Shown in pieces: positions 37,804 to 48,018 of a stretch of 48,894 nt of DNA. The notes under the pieces are model-generated. The model did no database searches. It was not told the DNA's origin and saw only the letters and a list, made by a program, of their open reading frames with translations. Position 1 is the first letter of the stretch, and every line of letters begins with the position of its first letter. Location: assembly GCA_945787635.1 (NCBI GenBank), contig CALZIK010000007.1:1-48894 (forward strand), written 5' to 3'. This DNA comes from Thermoanaerobaculia bacterium (GTDB lineage: Bacteria; Acidobacteriota; Thermoanaerobaculia; Multivoradales; JAHEKO01). The position numbers were made by a program, and so were the translations under genes.

Positions 37804-40800
37804 ATGATGTCCCGGGACGTGGAACTCGAAGTGAACGCCACCGACCCCGTCATTGTCGTTCCTCACCAGTGGGAAGAGCCGATCCGCGCCGAGCTCTTCG
37901 GCATCGAGCGCCTGGAGCAACACGCCGAGAGCCTGGCCGCGGCACAGCGCGCAGCCTACGAGCCCTCCAAAGGACGGAATCTCCTGCCGAGGGTCCGCGA
38001 CAACGGCCAGGTGCTTCTGGCCGCATACCGAAACGTCGCCGAGACGGTCCGCGAGAAGGGCGAAATCACGCCCGCGGCGGAGTGGCTCCTCGACAACTTC
38101 CACATTGTGGAGGAACAGATCCGTGGGATCCGGGACCACCTGCCGGGGAGCTACTACCGCCTGCTGCCGAAGATCGCCGCGGGCCACCTGGCGGGATACC
38201 CGCGCGTCTATGGGCTGGCCTGGGCCTACGTGGCTCATACCGACAGCCGGTTCGAGCTGGAGTCGCTACAGCGATTCGTCCGCGCCTACCAGCGCGTTCA
38301 GCCGCTCACCATCGGAGAGCTCTGGGCGATCGCCATCCACCTCCGCGTCGCCCTGGTAGAGAACCTGCGGCGGCTGTCGCAGCTGATCGTCCGCTCCCGG
38401 GAGGCGCGAGCCAGGGCCGACGAGTTGGCGGACCGCCTGCTGGGACAGAGCGGTCGGCCGGCTGAGCACGCGAAGGCTGTTCTGGGGCGCCTGGCTGACG
38501 CCCCGCTGCGCCGCCCGTTCGCCGTGCAGCTCGTCCAGCGGCTTCGTGACCAGGGACCCGAGATCATGCCGGCCCTGGCCTGGCTCGACGAAAAGCTGAG
38601 CGCCCACGGGAGGTCGGCCGATGAGGTGGTTGCTCAGGAACACCATGCCCAGGCCGCGGCAAGTGTCACCGTCCGCAACATCCTCACCAGCATGCGTTGG
38701 ATGTCCTCCATCGACTGGCTCGAGTTCTTCGAGGGCGTCAGTCTAGTGGACGAAGTTCTGCGCGCCGCGCCCGGGTTCGCGGCCTTCGACTTTGCGACAC
38801 GAGACGTGTACCGAGCCCAGATCGAGTTGCTCTCCCGAGGCTCGGGGCGATCGGAGATCGAGGTGGCGCGGGAAACTGTGTTCCTGGCCGGACGTACAGC
38901 CCGGGGGAACGCTCAAGCCGCCGGCGCCGGGGTGGAGGCCGACTCTCGGGAGAGCGCGCCGGGGCTTCCCGGTGTTCCCGAGCGTGCCGAGGAGGACCCG
39001 GGGTACTACCTCCTGTCCGGGGGCAGGCGGGCTTTCGAGAAGCAGCTGGGGTTTCGCGTTCCGTTTCGAATCCGACTCCGCCGCTTCTGTCGCACCCATG
39101 CGACCGCCGGATACCTGGGAACGATTGCTTTCCTCACCGCCCTCCTGCTTTCCGCCCTGGTGTTCTACACGTGGACGGCCGGGGCAGGCCCCTCGGTCCT
39201 CGTCCTGCTGGGAATCCTGGGCCTGGTGCCCGCTTCAGAGATCGCGGTGTCCCTCGTCCATCGCCTGGTTCCGATTCTCGTTCCACCCAGGTTGCTCCCC
39301 AAGCTCGAGCTTGCCCAGGGCGTGCCTCCGGAGCTTCGAACCCTGGTCGTCGTGCCGATGTTGCTGACGAGGCACGACGACATCGAAGAGCAGGTCGAGC
39401 GGCTCGAGGTGCACTTCCTGGCAAATCCCGAAGGCCATCTCCACTTTGCTCTCCTGAGTGACTGGGCGGACGCTCCCCACGAGCGTATGCCCGGCGACGA
39501 GGATCTCCTGGCCGCGCTGGCCGCTGGCATGGCGAGCCTCAACCAGAAATACGAGGGTCCGCCCGGAGCCGAGAGCCGTTTTTTCCTGTTGCATCGTCGG
39601 CGTCTCTGGAACGAAAAGGAAGGCAAGTGGATCGGCTGGGAAAGGAAGCGAGGGAAACTCCATGAGCTGAATCGGCTTCTGCGCGGCGCCAAGGACACCA
39701 CGTTCGTGCCAGTCGACGGACAGCCGCCCGTTGTGCCTCAGGGGATCCGCTACGTCATCACCCTCGATGCCGACACCCGGCTTCCCAAGGGGAGCGCCTA
39801 TCGCCTCGTCGGGGCCGCGGCGCACCCGTTGAACCGGCCGTTCTTCGACCCCGGGAAAGGACGGGTCGTCGAGGGCTACGCGGTTTTGCAGCCTCGGATC
39901 ACGCCGTCCTTGCCGACGGGTCCGGCAAGCACGGCCTACCAGCGGATCGTCTCGGGCCCCGGAGGCGTCGACCCGTACGCGGCGGCTGTCTCCGATGTGT
40001 ATCAGGACCTCTTCAGGGAGGGCTCCTATACAGGCAAGGGAATCTATGACGTCGAGGCCTTCGAGGCGGCGCTCGAGGGAACGGTCCCGGAGAACGCGCT
40101 GCTCAGCCATGACCTGTTCGAGGGCTTGTTCGCGCGCGTCGGGTTGGTGACCGATGTGGATCTCTTCGAGGAGTTCCCCACCAACTACCAGGTGGCCGCC
40201 CGCCGCCATCATCGATGGGTGCGCGGCGACTGGCAGCTCCTGCCCTGGATCCTGGGCCACGCGCGCGATGCCGCGGGGCGGAGGCAGAGGGCTCGCATCC
40301 CCACCCTGGGCCGATGGAAGATGGTGGACAATCTCCGCCGAAGTCTCGTCGCGCCTTTCTCGTTTCTCGTGGCGGTGGCCGGCTGGATCCTACCCGCCGT
40401 TCCGCCCCTCCTCTGGACCGGCCTGCTCGTTGGAGCCGTCGCTGTCCCGAGCGTCATCCCGGTTCTCGACGGCCTCCTTCCCCGGCGATGGGGGATCTCC
40501 AAGCGCAGCCACCTGCGCGCCGTGGGGCGCGACATTTACGTGGCCCTGTCACAAACGCTTCTGGCCATCACCATGCTGACCCACCAGACCTGGCTCATGG
40601 TGGATGCCGTGGTGCGTACGCTCGGGCGGCTCTACCTCACGAAACGAAACCTCCTCGAGTGGGTGACGGCTGCGCGCGCGGGCTACGGGGCCGAGTTGGG
40701 ACTCCGGGTCTTCCACTGGCACCTTCGCTGGGGCGTGGTCCTCGCCGTCGGAGCCGGGGTTCTCGTTGTTTTCTTCAAGCCGGGAGCCTGGCCAGCAGCC

Positions 40801-43800
40801 GCGCCGGTCGTTCTCCTCTGGGTGCTGGCACCCGTTCTCGCGTGGCGGATGAGCGTTCCGGCCAAGATCGCAAAATCGCAAATTCTCTCCCCGCACGAGA
40901 CGCGCTCCTTGAGGCTCATCGCCCGCCGGACCTGGCGCTTCTTCGAGACGTTTGTGGACGAGGAGGAGCATGCTCTGCCGCCGGACAACTTTCAGGAAGA
41001 CCCCGAGCCTGTGGAAGCGCACCGCACCTCGCCGACGAATCTGGGTCTGTATCTCCTGAGCACGATGGTCGCCCATGACTTCGGCTGGATTGGGATTCTG
41101 GACACGGTGGAACGGCTCGAGGCCACGCTCGAGACCATGGCCAAGCTGCGTCGCGTCCGAGGCCATTTCTGCAACTGGTACGACACCCGGGACCTCCGGC
41201 CGTTGGAGCCCATTTACGTTTCCACCGTGGACAGCGGCAATCTGGCCGGGCACCTGATCGCCCTGTCTCAAGCGTGCCGCGAGCTCATACAACGGCCCCC
41301 CTTCGGCCCGGAGACCCTGGAGGGAGCCCGCGACGCTCTCCAGTTGGTTCTCGATTCCGTGCAGAAGGCCGAGCATCCCCAACGCACGCAAATAGTCGCG
41401 GCGGTGCAGCTGCGCGAAGCCGCGGCGGCGATGTCGGCCGTCCTCGAGGTTCCCCCGACGTCCCTCCCGGAATGGGTCGAGCGGCTCGAGGAGTTGGAGG
41501 TCCAGGCCGAGAATCTTCTGGACATCGCGCGTACGCTCTCGAGCGACGGCGAGGACAGCTCCCGCTCCGAGGTCCTGGCCTGGGCCCGGGCGGTACGGGA
41601 CTCCGTCCGGAGCCACGCCCGCGATCTCGAGACCAGCCGACCCGATGCCGCGGCGACCCTCGGGCACCGGCTCTCCGCCCTCGCGCTGGTCGCCGAAGGG
41701 ATGGTCCAGGGCATGGACTTTCGGTTCCTCTACGACTCCTCGCGCAGGCTGTTCTCCATCGGCTACCGTGTGGCCGACGGCACGCTCGATCCCGGCAGCT
41801 ACGACCTGCTGGCCTCAGAGGCCAGGTTGGCAAGCTTTGTAGCCATCGCCAAGGGCGACGTCTCACCTCGGCACTGGTTTCTGCTCGGCCGGTCTCTCAC
41901 GCCGGTGCGACGTGGTGCGGCCCTCGTCTCCTGGTCGGGGTCCATGTTCGAGTACTTGATGCCGCTCCTCGTGATGCGGCAGCCCGCCCATAGCCTTCTG
42001 GATCTCACCTGCCGCCTCGTAGTAGGGCGCCAGATCCGGTACGGCGCGGAGCGAAGGGTTCCGTGGGGGGTCTCGGAATCGGCCTACAACGTTCGTGACG
42101 TGCAGCTCACGTATCAGTACTCGGATTTCGGCGTACCCGGCCTGGGACTCAAGCGAGGGCTGTTCGACGACGTGGTGGTGGCTCCCTACGCCACGGCACT
42201 CGCGGCCATGGTGGATCCCAGGGCCGCCCTGAACAACTTCGCCCGCCTCGAGCAAGCCGGTGCCCGAGGCGCCTACGGGTTCTATGAGGCCCTCGACTAC
42301 ACCCCCTCGAGGTTACCGGAGCAGGCCAGGGTGGCCGTGGTTCGGGCATACATGGCCCATCACCAGGGGATGACCCTCGTTGCTCTGGGCAACGTGGTTC
42401 ACGACGGCCGCACGCGGAGGCGTTTTCACGCCAATCCCCTGGTGCAGGCGGCGGAGCTGCTGCTCCAGGAGCGGACGCCGCGTGCCGTGGCCGTGGCCCG
42501 GCCTCGGGCCGAGGAGGTGAGGGAGGCGGCGCTCGTACGCGACCTTGTTCCCGCCACCTTGCGACGATTCGAATCGCCGCACGACATCACCCCCCGCACC
42601 CATCTCCTTTCCAACGGCCGCTACACGGTCATGGTCACGGCGGCGGGCTCCGGGTTCAGCCGGTGTGGGGACCTTGAGGTCACCCGTTGGCGCGAGGACA
42701 CAACGCGTGACTGCTGGGGCTCGTTCCTCTTCTTGCGGGACGCGGAGACCGGTGACGTTTGGTCCGCTGCATTCCAGCCCACTGGAACCGAAGCGGAGGA
42801 CTACGACGTCGTCTATTCCGAAGACCGGGCCAAGATCATGCAGCGGCACCGCTCCCTTTCGATCGCTCTGGAGATCGTGGTTTCCCCCGAGGACGATGCT
42901 GAGCTTCGCCGGCTGACGGTGACCAATCTCGAGAACCATGACCGTGAGATCGATGTCACGTCATATGCCGAGGTCGTGCTGGCTCCGCAGGGTGTGGACG
43001 AAGCCCACCCCGCGTTCTCGAACCTCTTCGTGGAGACGGAGTTCGTTCCCAAGCTCGGAACCCTGCTGGCTACACGGCGCCCACGTTCAGCAGAGGAGCC
43101 TCAGCCCTGGCTCGCCCATTTGGCTGCGGTCGAGGGGGGGACGGTTGGCAAGCTGCAGTACGAGAGCGACCGGGCGCGCTTTCTCGGTCGGGGCCGCGGG
43201 GTTCGGACGCCGCTCTCCGTGGTTGACGGGGGGCCCCTTTCGAACACTGGAGGAACCGTTCTGGATCCAATTGTGAGCCTCCGGCACCGTGTAGCGATTC
43301 CCGCCAGCGGGACGGTCAGTTTCGTGTTCACCACGCTCGTGGCGCCGTCCCGGGAAGAGGCTCTCGAGATTGCGGAGAAGTACCGCCAACCGGCAACGTT
43401 TGCGCGCGAGAGCTCCCTGGCGTGGACGCACGCACAAGTCCAGCTGCACCACCTCCGGATCACCCAGGACGAGGCGCATCTCTTCCAGCGTCTGGCCAAC
43501 CGTCTGCTCTACTCCGATCCCACATTGCGCGCAGCTACTCAGGTACTGACGAAGAACCGCGGTGGCGCGCCCGAGCTCTGGGCTTACGGCATCTCCGGCG
43601 ATCTTCCCATCGCTCTGGTGCGCATCGAGACGGAGGAGGAGCGGGAGGTCGCGAGGCAGCTCGTGCGGGCGCACGAGTACTGGTACCGGAAGGGGATTGC
43701 CGCCGACCTGGTGATCCTGAATGCGCAGGGCACCTCCTACGCACCGGGCCTCCAGGAGTCCCTCGAAGCCATGGTGCGAGCGATCCAGTCCGGAGCCGGC

Positions 43801-46434
43801 CACGAGGGCCATCCGTATCACGGAGGCGTGTTCGTGCTCAGGGCCGACCTCGTGTCCCCAGGTGACCAGATCCTCCTGCACGCGGCGGCGCGACTCGTAC
43901 TTCATGCGAACCGGGGGACACTCTCAGAGCAGTTGGTTCGGTTGGGGAGACTCCGGCCCGGGCCGGTGCCGCCGCGTCTCCGCCCGCAGCGTGACACGGC
44001 CGAATCCGTTTCTCCTCCGCCGCTGGATCTCGAGTTCTTCAACGGTCTGGGAGGATTCACACCGGACGGCCGGGAATACGTCACGGTGCTAGGCAAGGGG
44101 CAGTGGACCCCGGCTCCCTGGATCAACGTAGTGGCCAACCCGGGGTTCGGTTTCCAGGTCTCCGAGTCGGGCTCCGGCCATACCTGGTCCGAGAACAGCC
44201 GGGAGAACAAGCTCACGCCGTGGTCGAACGATCCCATCAGCGACACTCCGGGCGACACGTTCTATGTTCGTGATGAGGACAGTGGTCGGCTTTGGGGGCC
44301 GACCTGTCTCCCCATCCGCGAAGAAGGTTCGCCCTATGTCATCCGGCACGGTCAGGGCTACAGTCGATTCGAGCACACATCGCATGGCATCGCACTGGAT
44401 CTCCTGCAGTTCGTGCCGCTGCGTGACCCGATCAAGATCTCTCGGCTCACTCTGGAGAATCAGTCCGACCGCAAGCGGCGCCTTTCGGTCACTGCCTATG
44501 CGGAGTGGGTGCTGGGCGTTTCGAGGAGCGAGTCCGCACCGTTCGTGATCACCGACATCGAACCCGCGACGGGTGCCCTGTTTGCGCGAAATGCCTGGAA
44601 CCGGGAATTCGCCGACCGGGTCGCCTTCGCTGACCTGGGTGGCCGCCAGACCTCCTGGACCGGCGATCGCCTCGAGTTTCTGGGCCGAAATGCGAGCCTC
44701 GACCATCCCGCTTCACTGGAGCGCAGAGAGAAGCCATCGGGCAAGACCGGAGCAGGCTTGGATCCTTGCGCGGCTCTCCAGACGCAGGTGGAGCTCGAGC
44801 CGGGGGAGCGCACCGAGGTGCTGTTCTTGCTGGGCCAAGGTTCTGGCCCCGAGCAGGCCCGATCCCTGGTCGAACGCTATCGGACGCTGAGCTGCGACGT
44901 GGTTCTCCGCGAGGTGCAGGAGTACTGGAGCCAGGTCCTCGGCACGGTCCAGGTCAAGACACCCGACCCCTCGATGAACCTCCTCCTCAACCGCTGGCTT
45001 CTCTATCAAACGCTCTCCTGCCGCATCTGGGCTCGCTCGGCGTTCTACCAATCGGGCGGAGCGTACGGATTCCGCGACCAGCTGCAGGACGTCATGTCCC
45101 TGGCGGTGACGAAGCCCGAGCTCGTGGGCGAGCACATACTGCGAGCCGCTGCGCGGCAGTTCCGGGAAGGGGACGTCCAGCACTGGTGGCATCCTCCGAA
45201 GGGCCGCGGGGTTCGGACCCGTATCTCCGACGACCGCCTCTGGCTGCCATATGCGGTGGCCCACTATCTGAAGACGACCGAGGATCGGGCGGTGCTCGAC
45301 GAGGAGGTTGCGTGGCTCGATGGGCCGGTTCTCGAAGAGGGCCAGCAAGAAGCCTACTTCGAGCCCACGGAGTCGGAAGACCGGGCGACGCTCTACGAGC
45401 ACTGCGCGCGAGCGCTGGACCGGAGCCTCGAGGTGGGAAGCCACGATCTTCCCTTGATCGGGGCTGGTGATTGGAATGACGGCATGAACCGCGTCGGTCA
45501 CGAAGGCCGGGGAGAAAGCGTCTGGCTGGGGTGGTTTCTGCTCGCCAACCTGAGAGAGTTTGCCGACATCGCGGACTCGCGGGCGGAGGCGAAGCGTGCG
45601 GCACGGTGGCGGAAGCGGGCCGCGTCTCTCGAGGTCTCGCTGGACCGCGAGGCATGGGACGGCGCGTGGTATAGGCGAGCCTTCTTTGACGACGGGACGC
45701 CGCTCGGGTCGGCGACGAACGACGAATGCCAAATCGACTCCATTTCCCAGTCCTGGGCGGTCCTCTCAGGTGCTGGCAACGAGCAGCGGGCACGCCAGGC
45801 CATGGAGTCCGTGGAACGGCGGCTCGTTCGGCGCGAGAGCGGGCTCTTGCTGCTGTTTTCTCCGCCTTTCGACCGGACTCCTCTGGATCCGGGATACGTC
45901 AAGGGATACGTTCCCGGAATCCGCGAAAACGGCGGACAGTACACCCACGCCGCGATATGGTCGGTCGTGGCTTTCGCCATGCTCGGCGAGGGAGGCAAGG
46001 CCACCGATCTCTTCAACCTACTGAGTCCCATCCACCATACGAGCGGTAGGGCGGATCTTCACCGGTACAAGGCAGAGCCGTACGCAATAGCCGCGGACGT
46101 CTACTCTGAACCTCCTCACGAAGGTCGGGGAGGGTGGACGTGGTACACGGGGGCTGCGGGCTGGCTTTACCGCGCGGGCCTGGAGTGGATTCTCGGTTTC
46201 CGGAAGCGGGGCTCTGCCCTCTGTATTGACCCGTGCATTCCCGAGGACTGGAAACGCTTCGAGATCGCCTACCGTCATGGCGACACGCTCTACCGGATCA
46301 CCGTCGAAAACCCGAACGGAGTCTGCCGGGGGGTATCCCGGGTCAGCCTTGACGGAGCCCTTCTTCCTGGGGGAGCGCTTGTCCCCTTGGCCGACGACGC
46401 TCGCGAGCACGACGTTCAAGTGGTGCTCGGATAG
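37804..46434 (+). CDS. ndvB: Cyclic beta-1,2-glucan synthase (GT84 + glycoamylase-like + GH94), NdvB-like
   Basis: A 2876-residue multidomain enzyme, the usual length of NdvB/Cgs (about 2800-2870). After an N-terminal helical domain come membrane helices near 435-490 ('GTIAFLTALLLSALVFYTW'), the GT84 domain with 'RTLVVVPMLLTRHDDIEEQV' (about 513) and 'IRYVITLDADTRLPKGSAYR' (about 648), 'VTDVDLFEEFPTNYQVAARR' and 'HHRWVRGDWQLLPWI' near 780-815, and further helices near 847-890 and 978-1015. A glycoamylase-like domain follows ('SPTNLGLYLLSTMVAHDFGW' near 1078; 'NWYDTRDLRPLEPIYVSTVD' near 1122). The C-terminal third has beta-sandwich and GH94 phosphorylase parts, the latter with 'LPLIGAGDWNDGMNRVG' near 2553, containing the catalytic Asp. 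It makes and trims periplasmic cyclic beta-1,2-glucans from UDP-glucose. It is monocistronic. Confidence 0.95.
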   Translation: MMSRDVELEVNATDPVIVVPHQWEEPIRAELFGIERLEQHAESLAAAQRAAYEPSKGRNLLPRVRDNGQVLLAAYRNVAETVREKGEITPAAEWLLDNFHIVEEQIRGIRDHLPGSYYRLLPKIAAGHLAGYPRVYGLAWAYVAHTDSRFELESLQRFVRAYQRVQPLTIGELWAIAIHLRVALVENLRRLSQLIVRSREARARADELADRLLGQSGRPAEHAKAVLGRLADAPLRRPFAVQLVQRLRDQGPEIMPALAWLDEKLSAHGRSADEVVAQEHHAQAAASVTVRNILTSMRWMSSIDWLEFFEGVSLVDEVLRAAPGFAAFDFATRDVYRAQIELLSRGSGRSEIEVARETVFLAGRTARGNAQAAGAGVEADSRESAPGLPGVPERAEEDPGYYLLSGGRRAFEKQLGFRVPFRIRLRRFCRTHATAGYLGTIAFLTALLLSALVFYTWTAGAGPSVLVLLGILGLVPASEIAVSLVHRLVPILVPPRLLPKLELAQGVPPELRTLVVVPMLLTRHDDIEEQVERLEVHFLANPEGHLHFALLSDWADAPHERMPGDEDLLAALAAGMASLNQKYEGPPGAESRFFLLHRRRLWNEKEGKWIGWERKRGKLHELNRLLRGAKDTTFVPVDGQPPVVPQGIRYVITLDADTRLPKGSAYRLVGAAAHPLNRPFFDPGKGRVVEGYAVLQPRITPSLPTGPASTAYQRIVSGPGGVDPYAAAVSDVYQDLFREGSYTGKGIYDVEAFEAALEGTVPENALLSHDLFEGLFARVGLVTDVDLFEEFPTNYQVAARRHHRWVRGDWQLLPWILGHARDAAGRRQRARIPTLGRWKMVDNLRRSLVAPFSFLVAVAGWILPAVPPLLWTGLLVGAVAVPSVIPVLDGLLPRRWGISKRSHLRAVGRDIYVALSQTLLAITMLTHQTWLMVDAVVRTLGRLYLTKRNLLEWVTAARAGYGAELGLRVFHWHLRWGVVLAVGAGVLVVFFKPGAWPAAAPVVLLWVLAPVLAWRMSVPAKIAKSQILSPHETRSLRLIARRTWRFFETFVDEEEHALPPDNFQEDPEPVEAHRTSPTNLGLYLLSTMVAHDFGWIGILDTVERLEATLETMAKLRRVRGHFCNWYDTRDLRPLEPIYVSTVDSGNLAGHLIALSQACRELIQRPPFGPETLEGARDALQLVLDSVQKAEHPQRTQIVAAVQLREAAAAMSAVLEVPPTSLPEWVERLEELEVQAENLLDIARTLSSDGEDSSRSEVLAWARAVRDSVRSHARDLETSRPDAAATLGHRLSALALVAEGMVQGMDFRFLYDSSRRLFSIGYRVADGTLDPGSYDLLASEARLASFVAIAKGDVSPRHWFLLGRSLTPVRRGAALVSWSGSMFEYLMPLLVMRQPAHSLLDLTCRLVVGRQIRYGAERRVPWGVSESAYNVRDVQLTYQYSDFGVPGLGLKRGLFDDVVVAPYATALAAMVDPRAALNNFARLEQAGARGAYGFYEALDYTPSRLPEQARVAVVRAYMAHHQGMTLVALGNVVHDGRTRRRFHANPLVQAAELLLQERTPRAVAVARPRAEEVREAALVRDLVPATLRRFESPHDITPRTHLLSNGRYTVMVTAAGSGFSRCGDLEVTRWREDTTRDCWGSFLFLRDAETGDVWSAAFQPTGTEAEDYDVVYSEDRAKIMQRHRSLSIALEIVVSPEDDAELRRLTVTNLENHDREIDVTSYAEVVLAPQGVDEAHPAFSNLFVETEFVPKLGTLLATRRPRSAEEPQPWLAHLAAVEGGTVGKLQYESDRARFLGRGRGVRTPLSVVDGGPLSNTGGTVLDPIVSLRHRVAIPASGTVSFVFTTLVAPSREEALEIAEKYRQPATFARESSLAWTHAQVQLHHLRITQDEAHLFQRLANRLLYSDPTLRAATQVLTKNRGGAPELWAYGISGDLPIALVRIETEEEREVARQLVRAHEYWYRKGIAADLVILNAQGTSYAPGLQESLEAMVRAIQSGAGHEGHPYHGGVFVLRADLVSPGDQILLHAAARLVLHANRGTLSEQLVRLGRLRPGPVPPRLRPQRDTAESVSPPPLDLEFFNGLGGFTPDGREYVTVLGKGQWTPAPWINVVANPGFGFQVSESGSGHTWSENSRENKLTPWSNDPISDTPGDTFYVRDEDSGRLWGPTCLPIREEGSPYVIRHGQGYSRFEHTSHGIALDLLQFVPLRDPIKISRLTLENQSDRKRRLSVTAYAEWVLGVSRSESAPFVITDIEPATGALFARNAWNREFADRVAFADLGGRQTSWTGDRLEFLGRNASLDHPASLERREKPSGKTGAGLDPCAALQTQVELEPGERTEVLFLLGQGSGPEQARSLVERYRTLSCDVVLREVQEYWSQVLGTVQVKTPDPSMNLLLNRWLLYQTLSCRIWARSAFYQSGGAYGFRDQLQDVMSLAVTKPELVGEHILRAAARQFREGDVQHWWHPPKGRGVRTRISDDRLWLPYAVAHYLKTTEDRAVLDEEVAWLDGPVLEEGQQEAYFEPTESEDRATLYEHCARALDRSLEVGSHDLPLIGAGDWNDGMNRVGHEGRGESVWLGWFLLANLREFADIADSRAEAKRAARWRKRAASLEVSLDREAWDGAWYRRAFFDDGTPLGSATNDECQIDSISQSWAVLSGAGNEQRARQAMESVERRLVRRESGLLLLFSPPFDRTPLDPGYVKGYVPGIRENGGQYTHAAIWSVVAFAMLGEGGKATDLFNLLSPIHHTSGRADLHRYKAEPYAIAADVYSEPPHEGRGGWTWYTGAAGWLYRAGLEWILGFRKRGSALCIDPCIPEDWKRFEIAYRHGDTLYRITVENPNGVCRGVSRVSLDGALLPGGALVPLADDAREHDVQVVLG

Positions 46435-46437
46435 GCC

Positions 46438-46487
46438 TTTGAGGGTAATCGGCGCCAAACTGGGTCTGCAGCGCTTCCCAGGGATGA
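46438..46487 (-). pseudogene. RepA-type replication protein remnant (middle piece)
   Basis: Directly after the glucan synthase stop, the minus strand encodes 'HPWEALQTQFGADYPQRP'. 'xPWEALQxQFGADYPx' is a distinctive stretch from the middle of RepA-type plasmid initiators as I recall them, the same family as the N-terminal remnants at 11.5 and 15.4 kb. Only about 17 residues are preserved. Confidence 0.45.
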
Positions 46488-46569
46488 GGCATGGCTTCCG
46501 GAGATTCCTCATCCGGCAGGGGAGCCATGAGTGATACTAAGGGCTGATGTCAAAGCCAAGGAGGTAGCA

Positions 46570-47940
46570 ATGCCTAGTTCGCAAGTTCTGGTGGTCTTGT
46601 TCTTGGTTGTCGGAGGCACCGCATTGGCTCAGGATGCGGCGCCCACGCCGGTAGCCGGTGAGGCAGCGCTCGGCAGCCAACCCTACGACCAGTTCGAGCC
46701 GGATTCGTTTTGTGCCGAATGCCATGTGGATATAGCGGCCCAGCACGCCCAATCGATGATGTCGCAGTCGTACACCCACGCCTGGGACGAGATCGAGTAC
46801 TTCGAGCTGGCCCTGCCGCACAGCCAGAAGGAGCCCAAGGTGGCGGGCGTCCGGGAGGGTTGTAACGGATGCCATGCTCCACTGGCATTCCTCGCCGGTG
46901 ACATCCCGCCACCGCGGCCCTCGGAGGGTTCGCGAGCGAACGAGGGCGTGTCCTGCGACCTTTGCCACAGCATCGTCGGCTTCGAGGGTGAGGTTCCGTT
47001 CAACTTCAACTACATCGTCGACCCGAGTGACGTCGAGCAGGGCGTTCGTGGCGGGACCGACAACATGGGACACGACGTGCAGGCGAATCCGTTCCTGCAC
47101 ACCTCGGAATTCTGCGGTACCTGTCACAACGAAAAGGACCCCTGGGGCCTATGGGTCAAGGCCACACATCTCGAGTGGCAGGAGAGCCCACAAGCGAAGG
47201 CCGGGATCATCTGCCAGGACTGCCACATGCCGCCTGCGGCGGGCAACAGCGCTCCCGACATGGGCGGTGAGGACCGTGCTGATATCCGGCAGCACCTCTT
47301 CCACGGAGCCCACGATGCCGCCAAGCTCGCGGGCTCGGTCGAGGTCCGCCTTCATGCCCGCCAGGTGGAAGTGAAACCGGGCTCCGAGGTCGTCATGGTG
47401 GCGACGGTCGTCAATGCGAAGGCCGGGCACATGATTCCGACCGGTTCGGCTGAGGAGCGCGTTGTCTGGTTGCACGTAGAAGCCGAGGATGCCAAGGGCG
47501 GGCGACACCACTTGCGGGTCGATCGGAAAGGGTTCGAAGGCGAGTCCTACACCATCGCTTCCACCGAGGCTCTCGCGTACCACGATATCGGCGATATTCA
47601 GGAAATCGAGGCTTTCCCGGGTCTCTCGCGCGATGGGGACGTACCGGACGGTGATCGAATCTTCCGCCTGCCCTATCTGGATCCTCAAGGGCGAATGACG
47701 GTCGCGCAGTGGAACACGGCGGCGTTCGGACCCGACTACCGCCTGGCTCCGCTCCAGGCCCGCAACGAGACATTCACCTGGCAGCTTCCCAAGGACGTGC
47801 CGGTGGGAGCAGTCGAAGTGACCGCGACGGTCTGGTACTCCAAGCTGGTCTCTTCCGTTGCGGAGTTTCTAGGCGTGCCGCCGGAGGAAAGCGAGGCGGT
47901 GATGGTCAGCCAACACAGTACGGTCTTCACCGTGAAGTAG
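46570..47940 (+). CDS. Secreted pentaheme c-type cytochrome with C-terminal beta domain
   Basis: A 456-residue exported cytochrome. ATG 46570 follows an AAGGAGG site at five-base spacing and gives the signal 'QVLVVLFLVVGGTALAQ'; the earlier ATA-type reading from 46531 is not needed. Five CXXCH haem sites are at residues 48 (CAECH), 98 (CNGCH), 129 (CDLCH), 182 (CGTCH) and 215 (CQDCH). The C-terminal half is a beta domain with 'VVNAKAGHMIPTGSAEERVV'. It shares haem order, spacing pattern and the beta domain with the product of 3575-5224, 41 kb away, so the two are paralogues. It stands alone here, with no barrel partner. Probable periplasmic electron carrier or reductase; no catalytic motif is obvious. 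Confidence 0.88.
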   Translation: MPSSQVLVVLFLVVGGTALAQDAAPTPVAGEAALGSQPYDQFEPDSFCAECHVDIAAQHAQSMMSQSYTHAWDEIEYFELALPHSQKEPKVAGVREGCNGCHAPLAFLAGDIPPPRPSEGSRANEGVSCDLCHSIVGFEGEVPFNFNYIVDPSDVEQGVRGGTDNMGHDVQANPFLHTSEFCGTCHNEKDPWGLWVKATHLEWQESPQAKAGIICQDCHMPPAAGNSAPDMGGEDRADIRQHLFHGAHDAAKLAGSVEVRLHARQVEVKPGSEVVMVATVVNAKAGHMIPTGSAEERVVWLHVEAEDAKGGRHHLRVDRKGFEGESYTIASTEALAYHDIGDIQEIEAFPGLSRDGDVPDGDRIFRLPYLDPQGRMTVAQWNTAAFGPDYRLAPLQARNETFTWQLPKDVPVGAVEVTATVWYSKLVSSVAEFLGVPPEESEAVMVSQHSTVFTVK

Positions 47941-48018
47941 GCGAGGCCGCCACTGCGCAGGAGCCCTGAAGGCGCTGCCTCGGCGAGCGTCGAGCACCAC
48001 CTTCCTCGAAGAGCGTAG

